Positions 50,258 through 58,831 of a DNA stretch of 64,000 nucleotides are shown here, one piece after another. The notes under the pieces are model-generated. The model worked only from the letters and a program-made list of their open reading frames with translations, had not been told where the DNA came from and ran no database searches. This DNA is from CAYNLK01 sp964398055. GTDB taxonomy: Bacteria > Chloroflexota > Anaerolineae > 4572-78 > J111. How positions within the stretch are numbered: position 1 is the stretch's first letter; every line of letters begins with the position of its first letter. Location of the stretch: contig CAYNLK010000002.1 in assembly GCA_964398055.1 (NCBI GenBank), forward strand, positions 124,001-188,000, given 5' to 3'. The translations under genes were made by a program, and so were the position numbers.

Positions 50258-51514
50258 CTAAGCTTTGTCATTCGGCTCGTCGGCCGGTGGTTCTTCGTCG
50301 CTGGCAGGTTGGGCCGGCTCTTTCGGTTCCGGTTCAGCCTGGGCGGCTTCGGCCAGGGCCGCCTTGATTTTGGCCTTTAGTTCGGCTTCGGAAGCGCTGT
50401 TGATATTCAGGTCGGCCAAATCTTCGTCGCTGTAGGTGGGGCCGCTCTGATAGGGGTTAGAGGAGGCGGGCCTCGGTCCTGTTGAGCCGGCATAGCTACT
50501 TCGAGTGTAGGGTCGCGTGCCAAAGCGAGTCAGGATAACCGCGCCCAGGCCGGTCAAGCTCACAATCGTGCCGACCAGAAAACCGATGAACGAAAAGATG
50601 AAGCCCAGGCAGGGGATCGAGCCGATGACCGGCATCTTGCTGACAACGGTCAACACCAGTACCCCGGCAATGGTGGAGAAGACAAAGTTGGGATAGGGTT
50701 GCCCTGTGGCTACCAGCAGCCGTTCGCCAATCATCTGGCCGATCACAATCCAGCCGAAGAGGATGGCAATGCCGATCAAGATGTAAACCAGGATCGGAAT
50801 AAAGGCCAGGCAGATGGTGATGAACAGCGGGATGCCGATGGCGATGCTCACAATGACGGTCACCAGGCCCAGACCAAAGCTCAGCGGCCCGGAGTCGGCG
50901 ACGGTATCGCCGACCTGCTTCATCTGGGCAGGCATAAAGGTTGCCACCAGCCAGCTAACGGCGGCCAAACCGATGAGCATGGCCATAGTCCAGGCCAGGT
51001 CTTGAAACATGTTGACGAGGCGATTGGCCCAACTCCACGGTTCAGCCCAGGGTGGTTGAGGTGGAACCGGCGGGGTCGGGGGGGCCGGCGGCTCAGGAAA
51101 CCGGAAATCGTGCGTAAAGCCGCCGTCAAACGGCCTGACGATACTGCCTTCAACCACCGCTCCGGCGGCCACATTCGATTTACCGCCAAGCAGGGCAATG
51201 TCGCCCTTCACCACCGCGGTTTCACCCAGGTTGACGTTGCCGCCGATGGCCGCAATATCACCCTCCACGGCGCCGTCGATATTGATGTTGCCGCCAAATA
51301 CGGCCAGATCTCCCTTAATGGTGCTGGATTTCTCCACAGTGGCGTTGCCGCCAAAAACAACTACGTCACCCTCAACGGTTTGTTCGGCGGCCAGGGTAAA
51401 ATTGTTGCCAAAAACAACCCGGTTGTCGCCTCCCGGCCCCTGGGCCAGGGCCGGCGGGGCTAAAACCAGCAGTAAGATCAGGCTAAGGGCCATTACAAAC
51501 AGCTTGTGTTTCAT
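50258..51514 (-). CDS. Secreted bactofilin-like polymer-forming protein with membrane segments
   Basis: 418 residues. A signal peptide (LILLLVLAPPALA) is followed by about 100 residues of short beta repeats (VEGDVVVFGGNATVEKS, IKGDLAVFGGNINIDGA, VEGDIAAIGGN) of the bactofilin/polymer-forming type. Then come a Pro-rich linker, four or five membrane helices (about residues 165-330) and an acidic, Ala/Glu-rich tail. Bactofilins are normally cytoplasmic, so the signal peptide suggests the beta-helix faces outward. It lies 71 bases downstream of an ECF sigma/anti-sigma pair on the same strand and is a likely regulatory target. Confidence 0.83.
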   Translation of the reverse strand: MKHKLFVMALSLILLLVLAPPALAQGPGGDNRVVFGNNFTLAAEQTVEGDVVVFGGNATVEKSSTIKGDLAVFGGNINIDGAVEGDIAAIGGNVNLGETAVVKGDIALLGGKSNVAAGAVVEGSIVRPFDGGFTHDFRFPEPPAPPTPPVPPQPPWAEPWSWANRLVNMFQDLAWTMAMLIGLAAVSWLVATFMPAQMKQVGDTVADSGPLSFGLGLVTVIVSIAIGIPLFITICLAFIPILVYILIGIAILFGWIVIGQMIGERLLVATGQPYPNFVFSTIAGVLVLTVVSKMPVIGSIPCLGFIFSFIGFLVGTIVSLTGLGAVILTRFGTRPYTRSSYAGSTGPRPASSNPYQSGPTYSDEDLADLNINSASEAELKAKIKAALAEAAQAEPEPKEPAQPASDEEPPADEPNDKA

Positions 51515-51585
51515 CTTTCTATCTCCGTTTATACACCAGGCTTGTGGCTCTGGTTAGATTTTGTAAATTTTGATAAACCAGTCAG

Positions 51586-52164
51586 TTAGACAAAAAATTG
51601 CACCGTGAGCGGGACTCGACGATAGAGTGACTGCATCAGCCGCACCCACAGGCCGGTGAGGCCCATTGTCAACAAAACGTAGATCCAAAAGAGGGGCTGA
51701 GTCATCGTTAGCCAGGCCACCTTGACCCCTATCCCCAGTAGATTGACCATCGCCCGGACATTATTGACCAACCCACCCAGGTTAGCCAGGCTGTAGTAGA
51801 TTGGACCGAGTTCGACCAGCGCGCCATTGGTATTCATCAGGTTGAGCCAGCCCAACACCGCGCCAACGGCAAAGAAAAAGAGGGAACCCACTAGCAGCAC
51901 GCCCAAACCCAGCCACAGATGCCACGATTTTTGGGGACGATGGTGGGCCAGCCGGGTTTGCAGCCGGCTGCTGAAATTGGGACCAGGCTCCAGCATCACG
52001 GCTGAGGCCTGGTGCAGAAGGTAATGGACCCTCACCATGGCCTGGTGAACTTGCCGGCAAGTGGGACATTCGGCCAGATGACCTTTCAACTCGGTGATTT
52101 CAGCCGGACTCAGTTCACCATCCAACCACAACGATATTTTTTCGGTAAACGTGTCGTGCTGCAT
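51586..52164 (-). CDS. Zinc-finger anti-sigma factor
   Basis: 192 residues from ATG 52164, GGAGA upstream. The N-terminal zf-HC2 motif LKGHLAECPTC (HxxxCxxC) binds the cognate sigma factor. Two membrane segments follow (WLGLGVLLVGSLFFFAVGAV and WIYVLLTMGLTGLWV). The gene starts 29 bases after the ECF sigma gene, the standard arrangement. Confidence 0.88.
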   Translation of the reverse strand: MQHDTFTEKISLWLDGELSPAEITELKGHLAECPTCRQVHQAMVRVHYLLHQASAVMLEPGPNFSSRLQTRLAHHRPQKSWHLWLGLGVLLVGSLFFFAVGAVLGWLNLMNTNGALVELGPIYYSLANLGGLVNNVRAMVNLLGIGVKVAWLTMTQPLFWIYVLLTMGLTGLWVRLMQSLYRRVPLTVQFFV

Positions 52165-52193
52165 AGAGCTTCTCCTCATTTACTCAAGGCTGG

Positions 52194-52838
52194 CTAACTC
52201 GCCAGGCCGGTCTCTTCTGCTAACTGGGCCATCATCTGGCGGGCCCGGAACAGCCGGCTCTTGATGGCGCTAACGGTGGTTTCAAGGGTATCGGCAATTT
52301 CATCATACGACATATCGTGCCAGTAGCGCAGGACCACCGCGGCTCGATAGTCGGCCGGCAGCGCCTCAAGGAGATCACGAACCGAGCTAACGGTTTCACG
52401 AGTCAGCGTGGCCTGCTCCGGTGCCGGTTCGGTGGCGGGCAGCCAGCGCCAGGGCGGCAGGTCATCCCAGGAAATCAACTGGTAACGCCGCCGCCGCAGC
52501 CGGTCGATGCAGTAGTGGGAGGCAATCGACAGTAGCCAGGAGGAGAATTTGCGGTCCGGTTGGTAACTGTTGAGTTTGGTGTAGGCTCGCAAAAAGGTCT
52601 CCTGGGCCGCGTCTTCCGCCTCGCCGGCATCGCCGAGGATGCGGTAGCACAGGTTGTAAACCGGCCGCTGGTAGGCGTCGACGATCTGCATAAAGGCGGC
52701 GCTATCGCCTTTTTGGGCGGCCCTGGCCCAGGCTCGTTCCTGGGCCTGCATTTCCGGCGTAACCCGGTTGTCTATTTTTGGTTCCGTTGCAACAGAAGAA
52801 CTCATCGGTAAAGGACCACAGGTTAGCGTATGAGACAT
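52194..52838 (-). CDS. ECF-type RNA polymerase sigma factor
   Basis: About 214 residues from ATG 52838 (MSHTLTCG); ATG 52805 (MSSSVATEP) is an alternative, and neither has a strong ribosome binding site. Region 2 is YQRPVYNLCYRILGDAGEAED, AAQETFLRAYTKL and FSSWLLSIASHYCIDRLRRR. Region 4 is LPADYRAAVVLRYWHDMSYD and EIADTLETTVSAIKSRLFRA. It should respond to an envelope signal through the downstream anti-sigma factor. Confidence 0.92.
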   Translation of the reverse strand: MSHTLTCGPLPMSSSVATEPKIDNRVTPEMQAQERAWARAAQKGDSAAFMQIVDAYQRPVYNLCYRILGDAGEAEDAAQETFLRAYTKLNSYQPDRKFSSWLLSIASHYCIDRLRRRRYQLISWDDLPPWRWLPATEPAPEQATLTRETVSSVRDLLEALPADYRAAVVLRYWHDMSYDEIADTLETTVSAIKSRLFRARQMMAQLAEETGLAS

Positions 52839-52942
52839 GGCGCAGTTTGGAATTCCTTCTCTCTGTCTGCACCATCCACTACGGATTATAATGATAAAAG
52901 TTGCAAAAGGGGAGATTGGGGATTGGAGATTAATGAAAAAAA

Positions 52943-52973
52943 AAGCGCCGGAGTTAGCCAACTTCCGGCGCTT
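52943..52973 (-). terminator. Intrinsic terminator of miaB
   Basis: AAGCGCCGGA and TCCGGCGCTT form a ten-pair stem, extended by GTT/AAC. On the minus strand a run of about nine T follows. Confidence 0.9.
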
Positions 52974-52980
52974 ATCTTGC

Positions 52981-53037
52981 CACCTGCCACCTGCGACCTG
53001 CTACCTGCCACCTGCCACCTGCAACTTGCAACCTGTC
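52981..53037. repeat. Tandem heptamer array NACCTGC
   Basis: Eight units: cacctgc, cacctgc, gacctgc, tacctgc, cacctgc, cacctgc, aacttgc, aacctgt. It lies between miaB and its terminator. There are no spacers, so it is not CRISPR. Confidence 0.9.
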
Positions 53038-53042
53038 TCCCG

Positions 53043-54419
53043 TCAGGCCAGCAGCGGGATCAGGGCCGGCTGCGCGGCAGCGATGGTGATTTCTTGACGC
53101 GGTAGCGGCAGCACGCCGCGCAGACTCCACGGCCCGGTCCAGGTAATTTCCACCTCGACCAACTGACCTTGCCAATCGATCCCGCTTTCATCCTCAAAAA
53201 AGACCAGCTTGTTGGTGCGGGTGCGCCCTTTCCAGCGGCCTTTGTGCTTCTCTTCCACCAGAATCTCGACCGTCTGGCCCAGCAGCCTGGCATTGATCTC
53301 GCTGACGATCTGCTCCTGCAAAATGTTGACCGCATCCAGCCGCCGTTTCTTTTCCTCCGGCGGCACGTCATCGGCCATGAGCTTGGCCGAGACAGTGCCG
53401 GGCCGGGGCGAGTACATAGCCACATGGCACACGTCGAGCTTCAGCTCGGCCAGCCAGTCGAGGGTGCGCTGGAATTGAGCCTCGGTTTCGCCGGGAAAGC
53501 CAACAATCACATCGGTGGCAATGGCCGCTTCCGGCATGCGCCGGCGAATCCGCTCGATCAGGGCGGCATATTCGGCCATGCTATATTCCCGTTTCATTTG
53601 TTTCAGGATGTCGTCATCGCCGGCCTGGTTGGGCACCTCGATATGCTCACAAACTTTGGGCAGTTCGGCCACCGTGTCGAGCAGTTCAGCGGTCATATAG
53701 TTGGGGTGGCTGGTCAAGAAGCGAATCCGCTGCAACCCTTCAATCTGGTGGATGACCCGTAACAGGTCGGGCAGGCGGGGACCGTCGGGGATGTCGTAGC
53801 CATAGCGATCCACAATCTGCCCCAGCAGGGTCACTTCCCGCACCCCCTGCGCTACCAGGCTGCGGATTTCGGCGGCAATCTCGCCGACAGGGCGGCTGCG
53901 CTCCTGACCGCGGCGAGAGGGAATGATGCAGAAGGTACAGACGTGGTTGCAACCGTAGATAACCGGGACGTGGGCGGTCACCAGCTTATGCTGCTGGTGG
54001 AGGGGCAGCACCAGGCTCAGGGCCTCATCCTGCCACTGGTGGCGCCGGGCCAGGGCCGCCTGCTCACTCGCCCGAGCCAGTAGAAAATCGACCAGCGGGC
54101 CGGGTTCGCTGGGGGGCATGAAGACGTCGACGTGGGGAAAAGTTTGGGCCAGCTTGCCGCCGCCGCGCACCCCGACCATGCAACCCATCAAAGCGATGAC
54201 TCGCTCCGGCCAGGCCTCCTTGACCGGTTTGAGGCTCCACAAAAAGCCGGTGGCCTTGTCTTCGGCGCTCTGGCGCACCACGCAGGTGTTGAGCACGATG
54301 ACGTCGGCGGCGCGGTAGTTTTGGGTATAGCGGTAGCCCAGCTTTTCCAGTTCCGAGCCGACTCGCTGCGAGTCGGCCACGTTCATCTGGCAGCCGGCCG
54401 TCCAGATGTGGTATTTCAT
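53043..54419 (-). CDS. miaB: tRNA-2-methylthio-N6-dimethylallyladenosine synthase MiaB
   Basis: 458 residues from ATG 54419 (MKYHIWTAGCQMN). A radical-SAM methylthiotransferase that modifies A37 of tRNA. The N-terminal cluster Cys lie in AGCQMNVADS, NTCVVR and MGCMVG; the radical-SAM Cys are in CNHVCTFC; the C-terminal TRAM domain ends VEVEITWTGPWSLRGVL. The RGQERSRP motif after the cluster fits MiaB. The gene has a good AGGATGAG region upstream and its own terminator. Confidence 0.95.
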   Translation of the reverse strand: MKYHIWTAGCQMNVADSQRVGSELEKLGYRYTQNYRAADVIVLNTCVVRQSAEDKATGFLWSLKPVKEAWPERVIALMGCMVGVRGGGKLAQTFPHVDVFMPPSEPGPLVDFLLARASEQAALARRHQWQDEALSLVLPLHQQHKLVTAHVPVIYGCNHVCTFCIIPSRRGQERSRPVGEIAAEIRSLVAQGVREVTLLGQIVDRYGYDIPDGPRLPDLLRVIHQIEGLQRIRFLTSHPNYMTAELLDTVAELPKVCEHIEVPNQAGDDDILKQMKREYSMAEYAALIERIRRRMPEAAIATDVIVGFPGETEAQFQRTLDWLAELKLDVCHVAMYSPRPGTVSAKLMADDVPPEEKKRRLDAVNILQEQIVSEINARLLGQTVEILVEEKHKGRWKGRTRTNKLVFFEDESGIDWQGQLVEVEITWTGPWSLRGVLPLPRQEITIAAAQPALIPLLA

Positions 54420-54490
54420 AGGCAACTCATCCTGACTTTCAAAATCTATACTATTGTAATGATTCCTGGCCTGGTTTCAAAATTGCCGCC

Positions 54491-55165
54491 TTAATCCCTG
54501 AGAAACCACCAGACCAACAGGCTGGCGGCCAGAAAAGCCACACCCAGAACGCCGGTGATGCCCGGCAATATCCACATCAACACCGTGCTGGAGACGGAGT
54601 CGATGCGGGCATCGAGCGGCTGTGCCGGGTTGTACAGCACTGTGACCGCCTGGCCGACCTGGTAGGCCGGCGGCCAGCTTCCTTCCGATAGTTGCACCGT
54701 TTGGCGAACTTCACCCGGCAGATAGAATTCGACCACCGGATAATAGTAGTCGGTGCTGGTCCGGCGCTCGCTATCCCAGGAGGCCCGCACAATCAGATCG
54801 ACCACCCGGCCCGGCGCGCTTTGCTCCCGGGCAAGCCTTTGAATGTTCATAGCCGTGGCAATACTGGCAATCGTGAGCGTGATCAGGGCGACGAGCAGAA
54901 AGATCGAGACGATGATCTTGGGGAAATGAGCAGACTGGCGCTCCAGTTGGCGAAACTCGGCGGCAAATTCCTGATCGAAATCCCGGCCAAACTCCTTGTC
55001 GAAATCCGGGTCAAAATCCGCCTTAGTCGACTTTGATATGAGAGACAAGATTTTGGCCCGATCCTCGGGATCGGGGATCTGGTCGGGACTGTCGTACTCG
55101 ACTCCATCGACTTCAACTGAGACGACCTCATCGTGCTCGATGTTCAGAGAATATTTCTTGGCCAT
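54491..55165 (-). CDS. DUF3592-type membrane protein
   Basis: 224 residues. A cytoplasmic head has the repeated pattern DFDPDFDKEFGRDFDQEFAAEF, an unusual D/F-rich helix. Two membrane helices (VSIFLLVALITLTIASIA and MWILPGITGVLGVAFLAASL) flank an outer domain with VGQAVTVLYNPAQPLDARID, which is the DUF3592 signature. Function unknown; the family is found in many envelope contexts. Confidence 0.8.
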   Translation of the reverse strand: MAKKYSLNIEHDEVVSVEVDGVEYDSPDQIPDPEDRAKILSLISKSTKADFDPDFDKEFGRDFDQEFAAEFRQLERQSAHFPKIIVSIFLLVALITLTIASIATAMNIQRLAREQSAPGRVVDLIVRASWDSERRTSTDYYYPVVEFYLPGEVRQTVQLSEGSWPPAYQVGQAVTVLYNPAQPLDARIDSVSSTVLMWILPGITGVLGVAFLAASLLVWWFLRD

Positions 55166-55521
55166 ACCCTACCCTTTTCATATTCATTGATTATTTGGGT
55201 TTCATCTTTCAGCAGCGGCCCTCTGCGGTTGATGCTCTCCACCCTTTTGAGCTTGACCAAGATGGCTTCCATTGCATACGAGTCCGTTATGAGTCCGTTA
55301 CGAGTCCGTTACGAGTCCGTTACGAGTCGCATAAGAAGTCTAATAAGGGGGTGTCTAAGAATTCTTTATTAACCACGAAGGACACGAAGGAACACTAAGA
55401 AAAAGGCTAAAAACTTCGTGTTTCTTTGTGTTCTTCGTGGATTTTACCCTCCTCGAACCGAGATTTTACCAATTCTTGGACAGCCTCTAAAATAAACCGA
55501 AGGCCCGCCGGGAATAGCGCC
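55166..55521. repeat. Gene-free stretch with an 11-base tandem repeat and an inverted repeat
   Basis: At about 55280-55325 the unit gagtccgttac (one copy gagtccgttat) repeats four times. At 55371-55446, aaccacgaaggacacgaagg and tctttgtgttcttcgtgg form inverted arms. No gene is supported. Confidence 0.8.
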
Positions 55522-56502
55522 TTACTGAGAAACCAGGGCCGCCTGGCTGTAAGGCATGAGACCGCTCATACTATGGCCCTGGCCAGGGATTAGCTCTAAT
55601 TTGAAACGACTTTCCAGTCCGTTTGCCTCGGCAAATGCGGCCATTGCCTGGATCCAATTCCGGGCGATGGTGTATCGATTCTTGCCATGTTGACCAGGAA
55701 TAAGCGCTGAAGGCAATTCCGCAGTATCGTTCAGCCCGACGATCACGGTGAGAGGAATTTGAGTTGCGGCCAGCCACTTTTGTTTATCGGGCGCGATATC
55801 CACTGGCTTGCTGGTAGCCGCATCCCACTCGATCTGGGTATGAAGTTCGCCCATGCCAAAGGGCCAGGCCAACTCTGGATTTGGCTGCGGATAGGTGGCA
55901 GCAGAAGTAATGACCGCTTTCTTAACCCTCTCGGGGTGAGTAACCAGAAATCGTCCCGTAAATTGCCCCCCCGCTGAATGGCCGTACAAATAGAATGGTT
56001 CGTTCACCGCTCCAAATGGCTGCTGGTAGGCTTTGACTAACCGCAGCACCCATTCATCGGCCCCAATTTCCCGCCCAAACAAACCTCGATAGCCACTCAG
56101 GGCATGGTCGCCCAGGCGGCTGCTAAAATCCTCCTGATTGAAGGCGGGGGCGAGCAGGATATAGCCCTGTTTTTCGGCAAAGTCACGCCAGTTGGTAAGG
56201 TAATACTCGGCATTCGCTTCAGCAGTTTCATCGTTGGGCGGCGTACCGTGGACTAACACCAGGATTTCCGGCTTCTCCGGGACAGACGTGGGCACATAAT
56301 TGTAGAATACGCCAAACACATCTTCACCCTTGACCACCTGGCCCGGTTGGAGTACGGCGGGTGGTTCAGGTAACGACCTGGAGCCACAAGCCGGCAAAAC
56401 GATGAGGAGGATCAGCGTAATGGAACCGGTGATTATGGAACCGTTTAGCTGTATGGCCCGCCTGCGGCAGCGGTTGAGGAGATATTCCTGAATCGTTTTC
56501 AT
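55522..56502 (-). CDS. Alpha/beta hydrolase lipoprotein (esterase-like)
   Basis: 326 residues. N-terminal basic region, hydrophobic segment and lipobox-like LPAC near residue 39. Alpha/beta hydrolase core: ILVLVHGTPP oxyanion strand, nucleophile elbow YGHSAGGQFTGRF, acid in VGLNDTAEL and final His in GQGHSMSG. The layout fits a PHB-depolymerase or esterase-like secreted enzyme; the substrate is not known. Confidence 0.82.
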   Translation of the reverse strand: MKTIQEYLLNRCRRRAIQLNGSIITGSITLILLIVLPACGSRSLPEPPAVLQPGQVVKGEDVFGVFYNYVPTSVPEKPEILVLVHGTPPNDETAEANAEYYLTNWRDFAEKQGYILLAPAFNQEDFSSRLGDHALSGYRGLFGREIGADEWVLRLVKAYQQPFGAVNEPFYLYGHSAGGQFTGRFLVTHPERVKKAVITSAATYPQPNPELAWPFGMGELHTQIEWDAATSKPVDIAPDKQKWLAATQIPLTVIVGLNDTAELPSALIPGQHGKNRYTIARNWIQAMAAFAEANGLESRFKLELIPGQGHSMSGLMPYSQAALVSQ

Positions 56503-56637
56503 CGCCGTGATAACGTCTCTCTCTGCTGAACTTATACCTTGACGGCCTGACGCCCGCCCTTGTGCTGGCTAAAAACAAGCTCAACTGAAACCAAGTCTTG
56601 CGCTAAAGAGCTTCTGGTGTCAGCTTGATTGGCATTG

Positions 56638-57756
56638 TTATATTGCCACTTCCCGATATTTGATTGGTGAAAACTGGGTTGACCATTTATCGCTAAACAC
56701 CCTTGTTGGAAGTGGTTTGGTAGTTTGCAACCAAGAGTTATGAAATACAACAAATCTAGGCGCCGTTGGAGTTGTTGGAAAAAATTGATACCAAGCCTCC
56801 ATCCCATCTTCTTGTGGAGGTGGGGTTCCATCAGGGATCCAACCTAAAACCGCAATAGCACTAAGATTTGGGTGTTCTTTCAATAGCCAGCTAATATGGG
56901 ATGAAAGCTGTTGCCATTCCAATCCGATCCCTGACTCAAAAGCTAAACCAATAATACACGGGATTTGTTTATCATCTTCTCGTAAAACAGAACTTTCTAG
57001 CTGTTTCAATCCACTTTCTACATTTGTCGTTACCGCTTTGAGATTAAGTGTTCCATAAGAATGGATATTTACTTCTAAAGAGTCAATTTCAAACGGGCCG
57101 CTTACAGTTAACTGGTATTCCGATTTCGTATCATGTTCGTGAGAAGGTTTATGGATTGGATAAAAAGCCGAATATAAGGCTGAATTTCCATACGATGGTT
57201 TTTCAACTACCCATTGCCAGCCAGGTTTTCCTTCATTGATAGCTTGTATTTCATTTTCAAGCCATTTGAAAAATGTTTCCCGCTCTTGTTTAGTTGGTTG
57301 GTACAAATCATCACTATCTAATCGCACACTGTAAGGCAAATTTTTTATTCTTGAATTATTGAGGAATTCCTCCAACTCCCCAGCAAATTCATTAAACCCT
57401 GCCTCGGTATTTCTTCGTCTACCCTGATATTTCTTAACAAACTCGATTTCATCCCCGTAGACAAAATCCCTATCCTCACCTCGTAAAATTAATCGTTTAT
57501 TAGGATTTTCTTCTTGCCATCTTTGTATTTCTTCCTGGCGACTCTTTCTTTGCTCAAGATAGAATTCAAGAGGATTGGATGGAAAGTCCGCTCGCATTGA
57601 TTTAACTGTTTTAACTTCACATAGAAAGCAATTCCCATTATCACAAACGCGAAAATCTGCAGCTCGGTTTTTTCCGGTATCTAACTTTTCAACGTTCCAA
57701 CCTTGACCTGCAAAATATTCTCGAATAACTTTTTCTGTCGGATCCTCTTGAGCCAT
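56638..57756 (-). CDS. AT-rich gene with PD-(D/E)XK-like N-terminal domain
   Basis: 372 residues. The first 60 residues look like a restriction-endonuclease fold: DTGKNRAADFRVCDNGNCFL then CEVKTVK, which gives the D...ExK catalytic pattern. A middle part (YQPTKQERETFFKWLENEI) and a C-terminal beta-rich half (VSGPFEIDSLEVNIHSYGTL, LVTTNVESGL-like) are not recognised. The gene is markedly more AT-rich than its neighbours and uses different codons, which suggests recent transfer. A defence or mobile-element nuclease is possible; this is inferred. Confidence 0.7.
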   Translation of the reverse strand: MAQEDPTEKVIREYFAGQGWNVEKLDTGKNRAADFRVCDNGNCFLCEVKTVKSMRADFPSNPLEFYLEQRKSRQEEIQRWQEENPNKRLILRGEDRDFVYGDEIEFVKKYQGRRRNTEAGFNEFAGELEEFLNNSRIKNLPYSVRLDSDDLYQPTKQERETFFKWLENEIQAINEGKPGWQWVVEKPSYGNSALYSAFYPIHKPSHEHDTKSEYQLTVSGPFEIDSLEVNIHSYGTLNLKAVTTNVESGLKQLESSVLREDDKQIPCIIGLAFESGIGLEWQQLSSHISWLLKEHPNLSAIAVLGWIPDGTPPPQEDGMEAWYQFFPTTPTAPRFVVFHNSWLQTTKPLPTRVFSDKWSTQFSPIKYREVAI

Positions 57757-58031
57757 TTTACTTCAATCTCTGTTGGCGTGTTGAATTTTTCGGCAATATA
57801 ATAATATTTTTAGACCTACAAGTGGTTTCAGAAGATTCCCGACCCACTTGCAGGCCAGAAATCTGAACACGCTCATTCTATCACGACTCGCCGGGCGGTG
57901 ACAATAACCAAAAGCTGTCACTTACCGGTCAAACGATGCGTGATGAATGTCCCGCGGAAACACAAAAAAAGAACTGGCCTCAATTGGCCAGCCCTTATAA
58001 TAGCAACTCTCCTACCCCGCATCATCAAGCC
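57757..58031. other. Gene-free stretch
   Basis: No gene. Short inverted words (acctacaagtggtttc and cacttgcaggcc) near 57815-57865 may form a weak hairpin. Confidence 0.4.
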
Positions 58032-58811
58032 CTACCCTTGTTGCAAACGCGCCACCAGCACGGCCTCGTGGAGGGTGAAATACAGCGTGCCGTCGGCCCA
58101 GCGGGGGGCCAGGAACGGTTGCAGCGTCTCCGGAAGGCGGCGCATCATCTCCAGCAGCCGGGCTTTGTTGGCCTCAGAGACGTGCTGCCGGTCGGCCCAC
58201 TCGTGGAACTCGAACTCTTTGCTCAATTGGCGAGTGGCTTCAACCTGCAAGCCGGCCTGCTCGAACATCGCCTGCAAGCGGACCAGCGGATAAACCCAAT
58301 TGTGGGAGGGGTCGCGCAGCTTCTCATAGGCGTTGTAGTAACCGGCGGCCTGCTTGTCGGGCACGGTGATGTTGTCGGTGAAGCCGACCACGCCGCCGGG
58401 CTTGAGCACCCGGGCAAATTCGCTGAGGGCCTGCCGGGCCTCGGGGAAGTGGTGAAAGGCCAGCCGGCAGGTGACCAGGTCAAAGGAGGCGTCGTCGAAG
58501 GGCAGGGCTTCGGCGTCGGCCACTCTGGTCTCCAGGTTGGTCAGGCCGCGAGCCGCGGCCAGCTCGGCGGTTTTGGCCAGCATTTCGGCCGTGATGTCGG
58601 CGGCGATCACGTGGGCCACCTGTGGGGCAAAGGCCATCGCCGTGTGGCCCGCTCCGGCGCCGACGTCGAGCATCTGCCAGTGGGGTTGGGGTTTGACCAG
58701 TTCCAGCAAAAGCCCCAAACTCTCCCCTTTGGCGTGAATGTCGCTGGCGGCGTAACTATCGGCGGCAGCCCCAAATTGGGCTTGCACTTTGGCTTTGAGT
58801 TCGTTGGACAT
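58032..58811 (-). CDS. Class I SAM-dependent methyltransferase (UbiE-like)
   Basis: 259 residues. Motif I MLDVGAGAGHTAMAFAP, acidic residue in IAADITAEML, motif II ADAEALPFDDASFDLVTCRL, then FHHFPEARQALSEFARVLKP and GG. The acceptor is unknown; UbiE/COQ5-like and small-molecule methylases share this plan. It ends at the beginning of the gene-free stretch above and starts 20 bases after ftsH, probably in one operon. Confidence 0.88.
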   Translation of the reverse strand: MSNELKAKVQAQFGAAADSYAASDIHAKGESLGLLLELVKPQPHWQMLDVGAGAGHTAMAFAPQVAHVIAADITAEMLAKTAELAAARGLTNLETRVADAEALPFDDASFDLVTCRLAFHHFPEARQALSEFARVLKPGGVVGFTDNITVPDKQAAGYYNAYEKLRDPSHNWVYPLVRLQAMFEQAGLQVEATRQLSKEFEFHEWADRQHVSEANKARLLEMMRRLPETLQPFLAPRWADGTLYFTLHEAVLVARLQQG

Positions 58812-58831
58812 GGTTGGGTCGGTCTCCTTGT

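Noticed and set aside
52981..53037. CRISPR array
   Set aside because: Eight adjacent heptamers with no spacers and no cas genes in the window.
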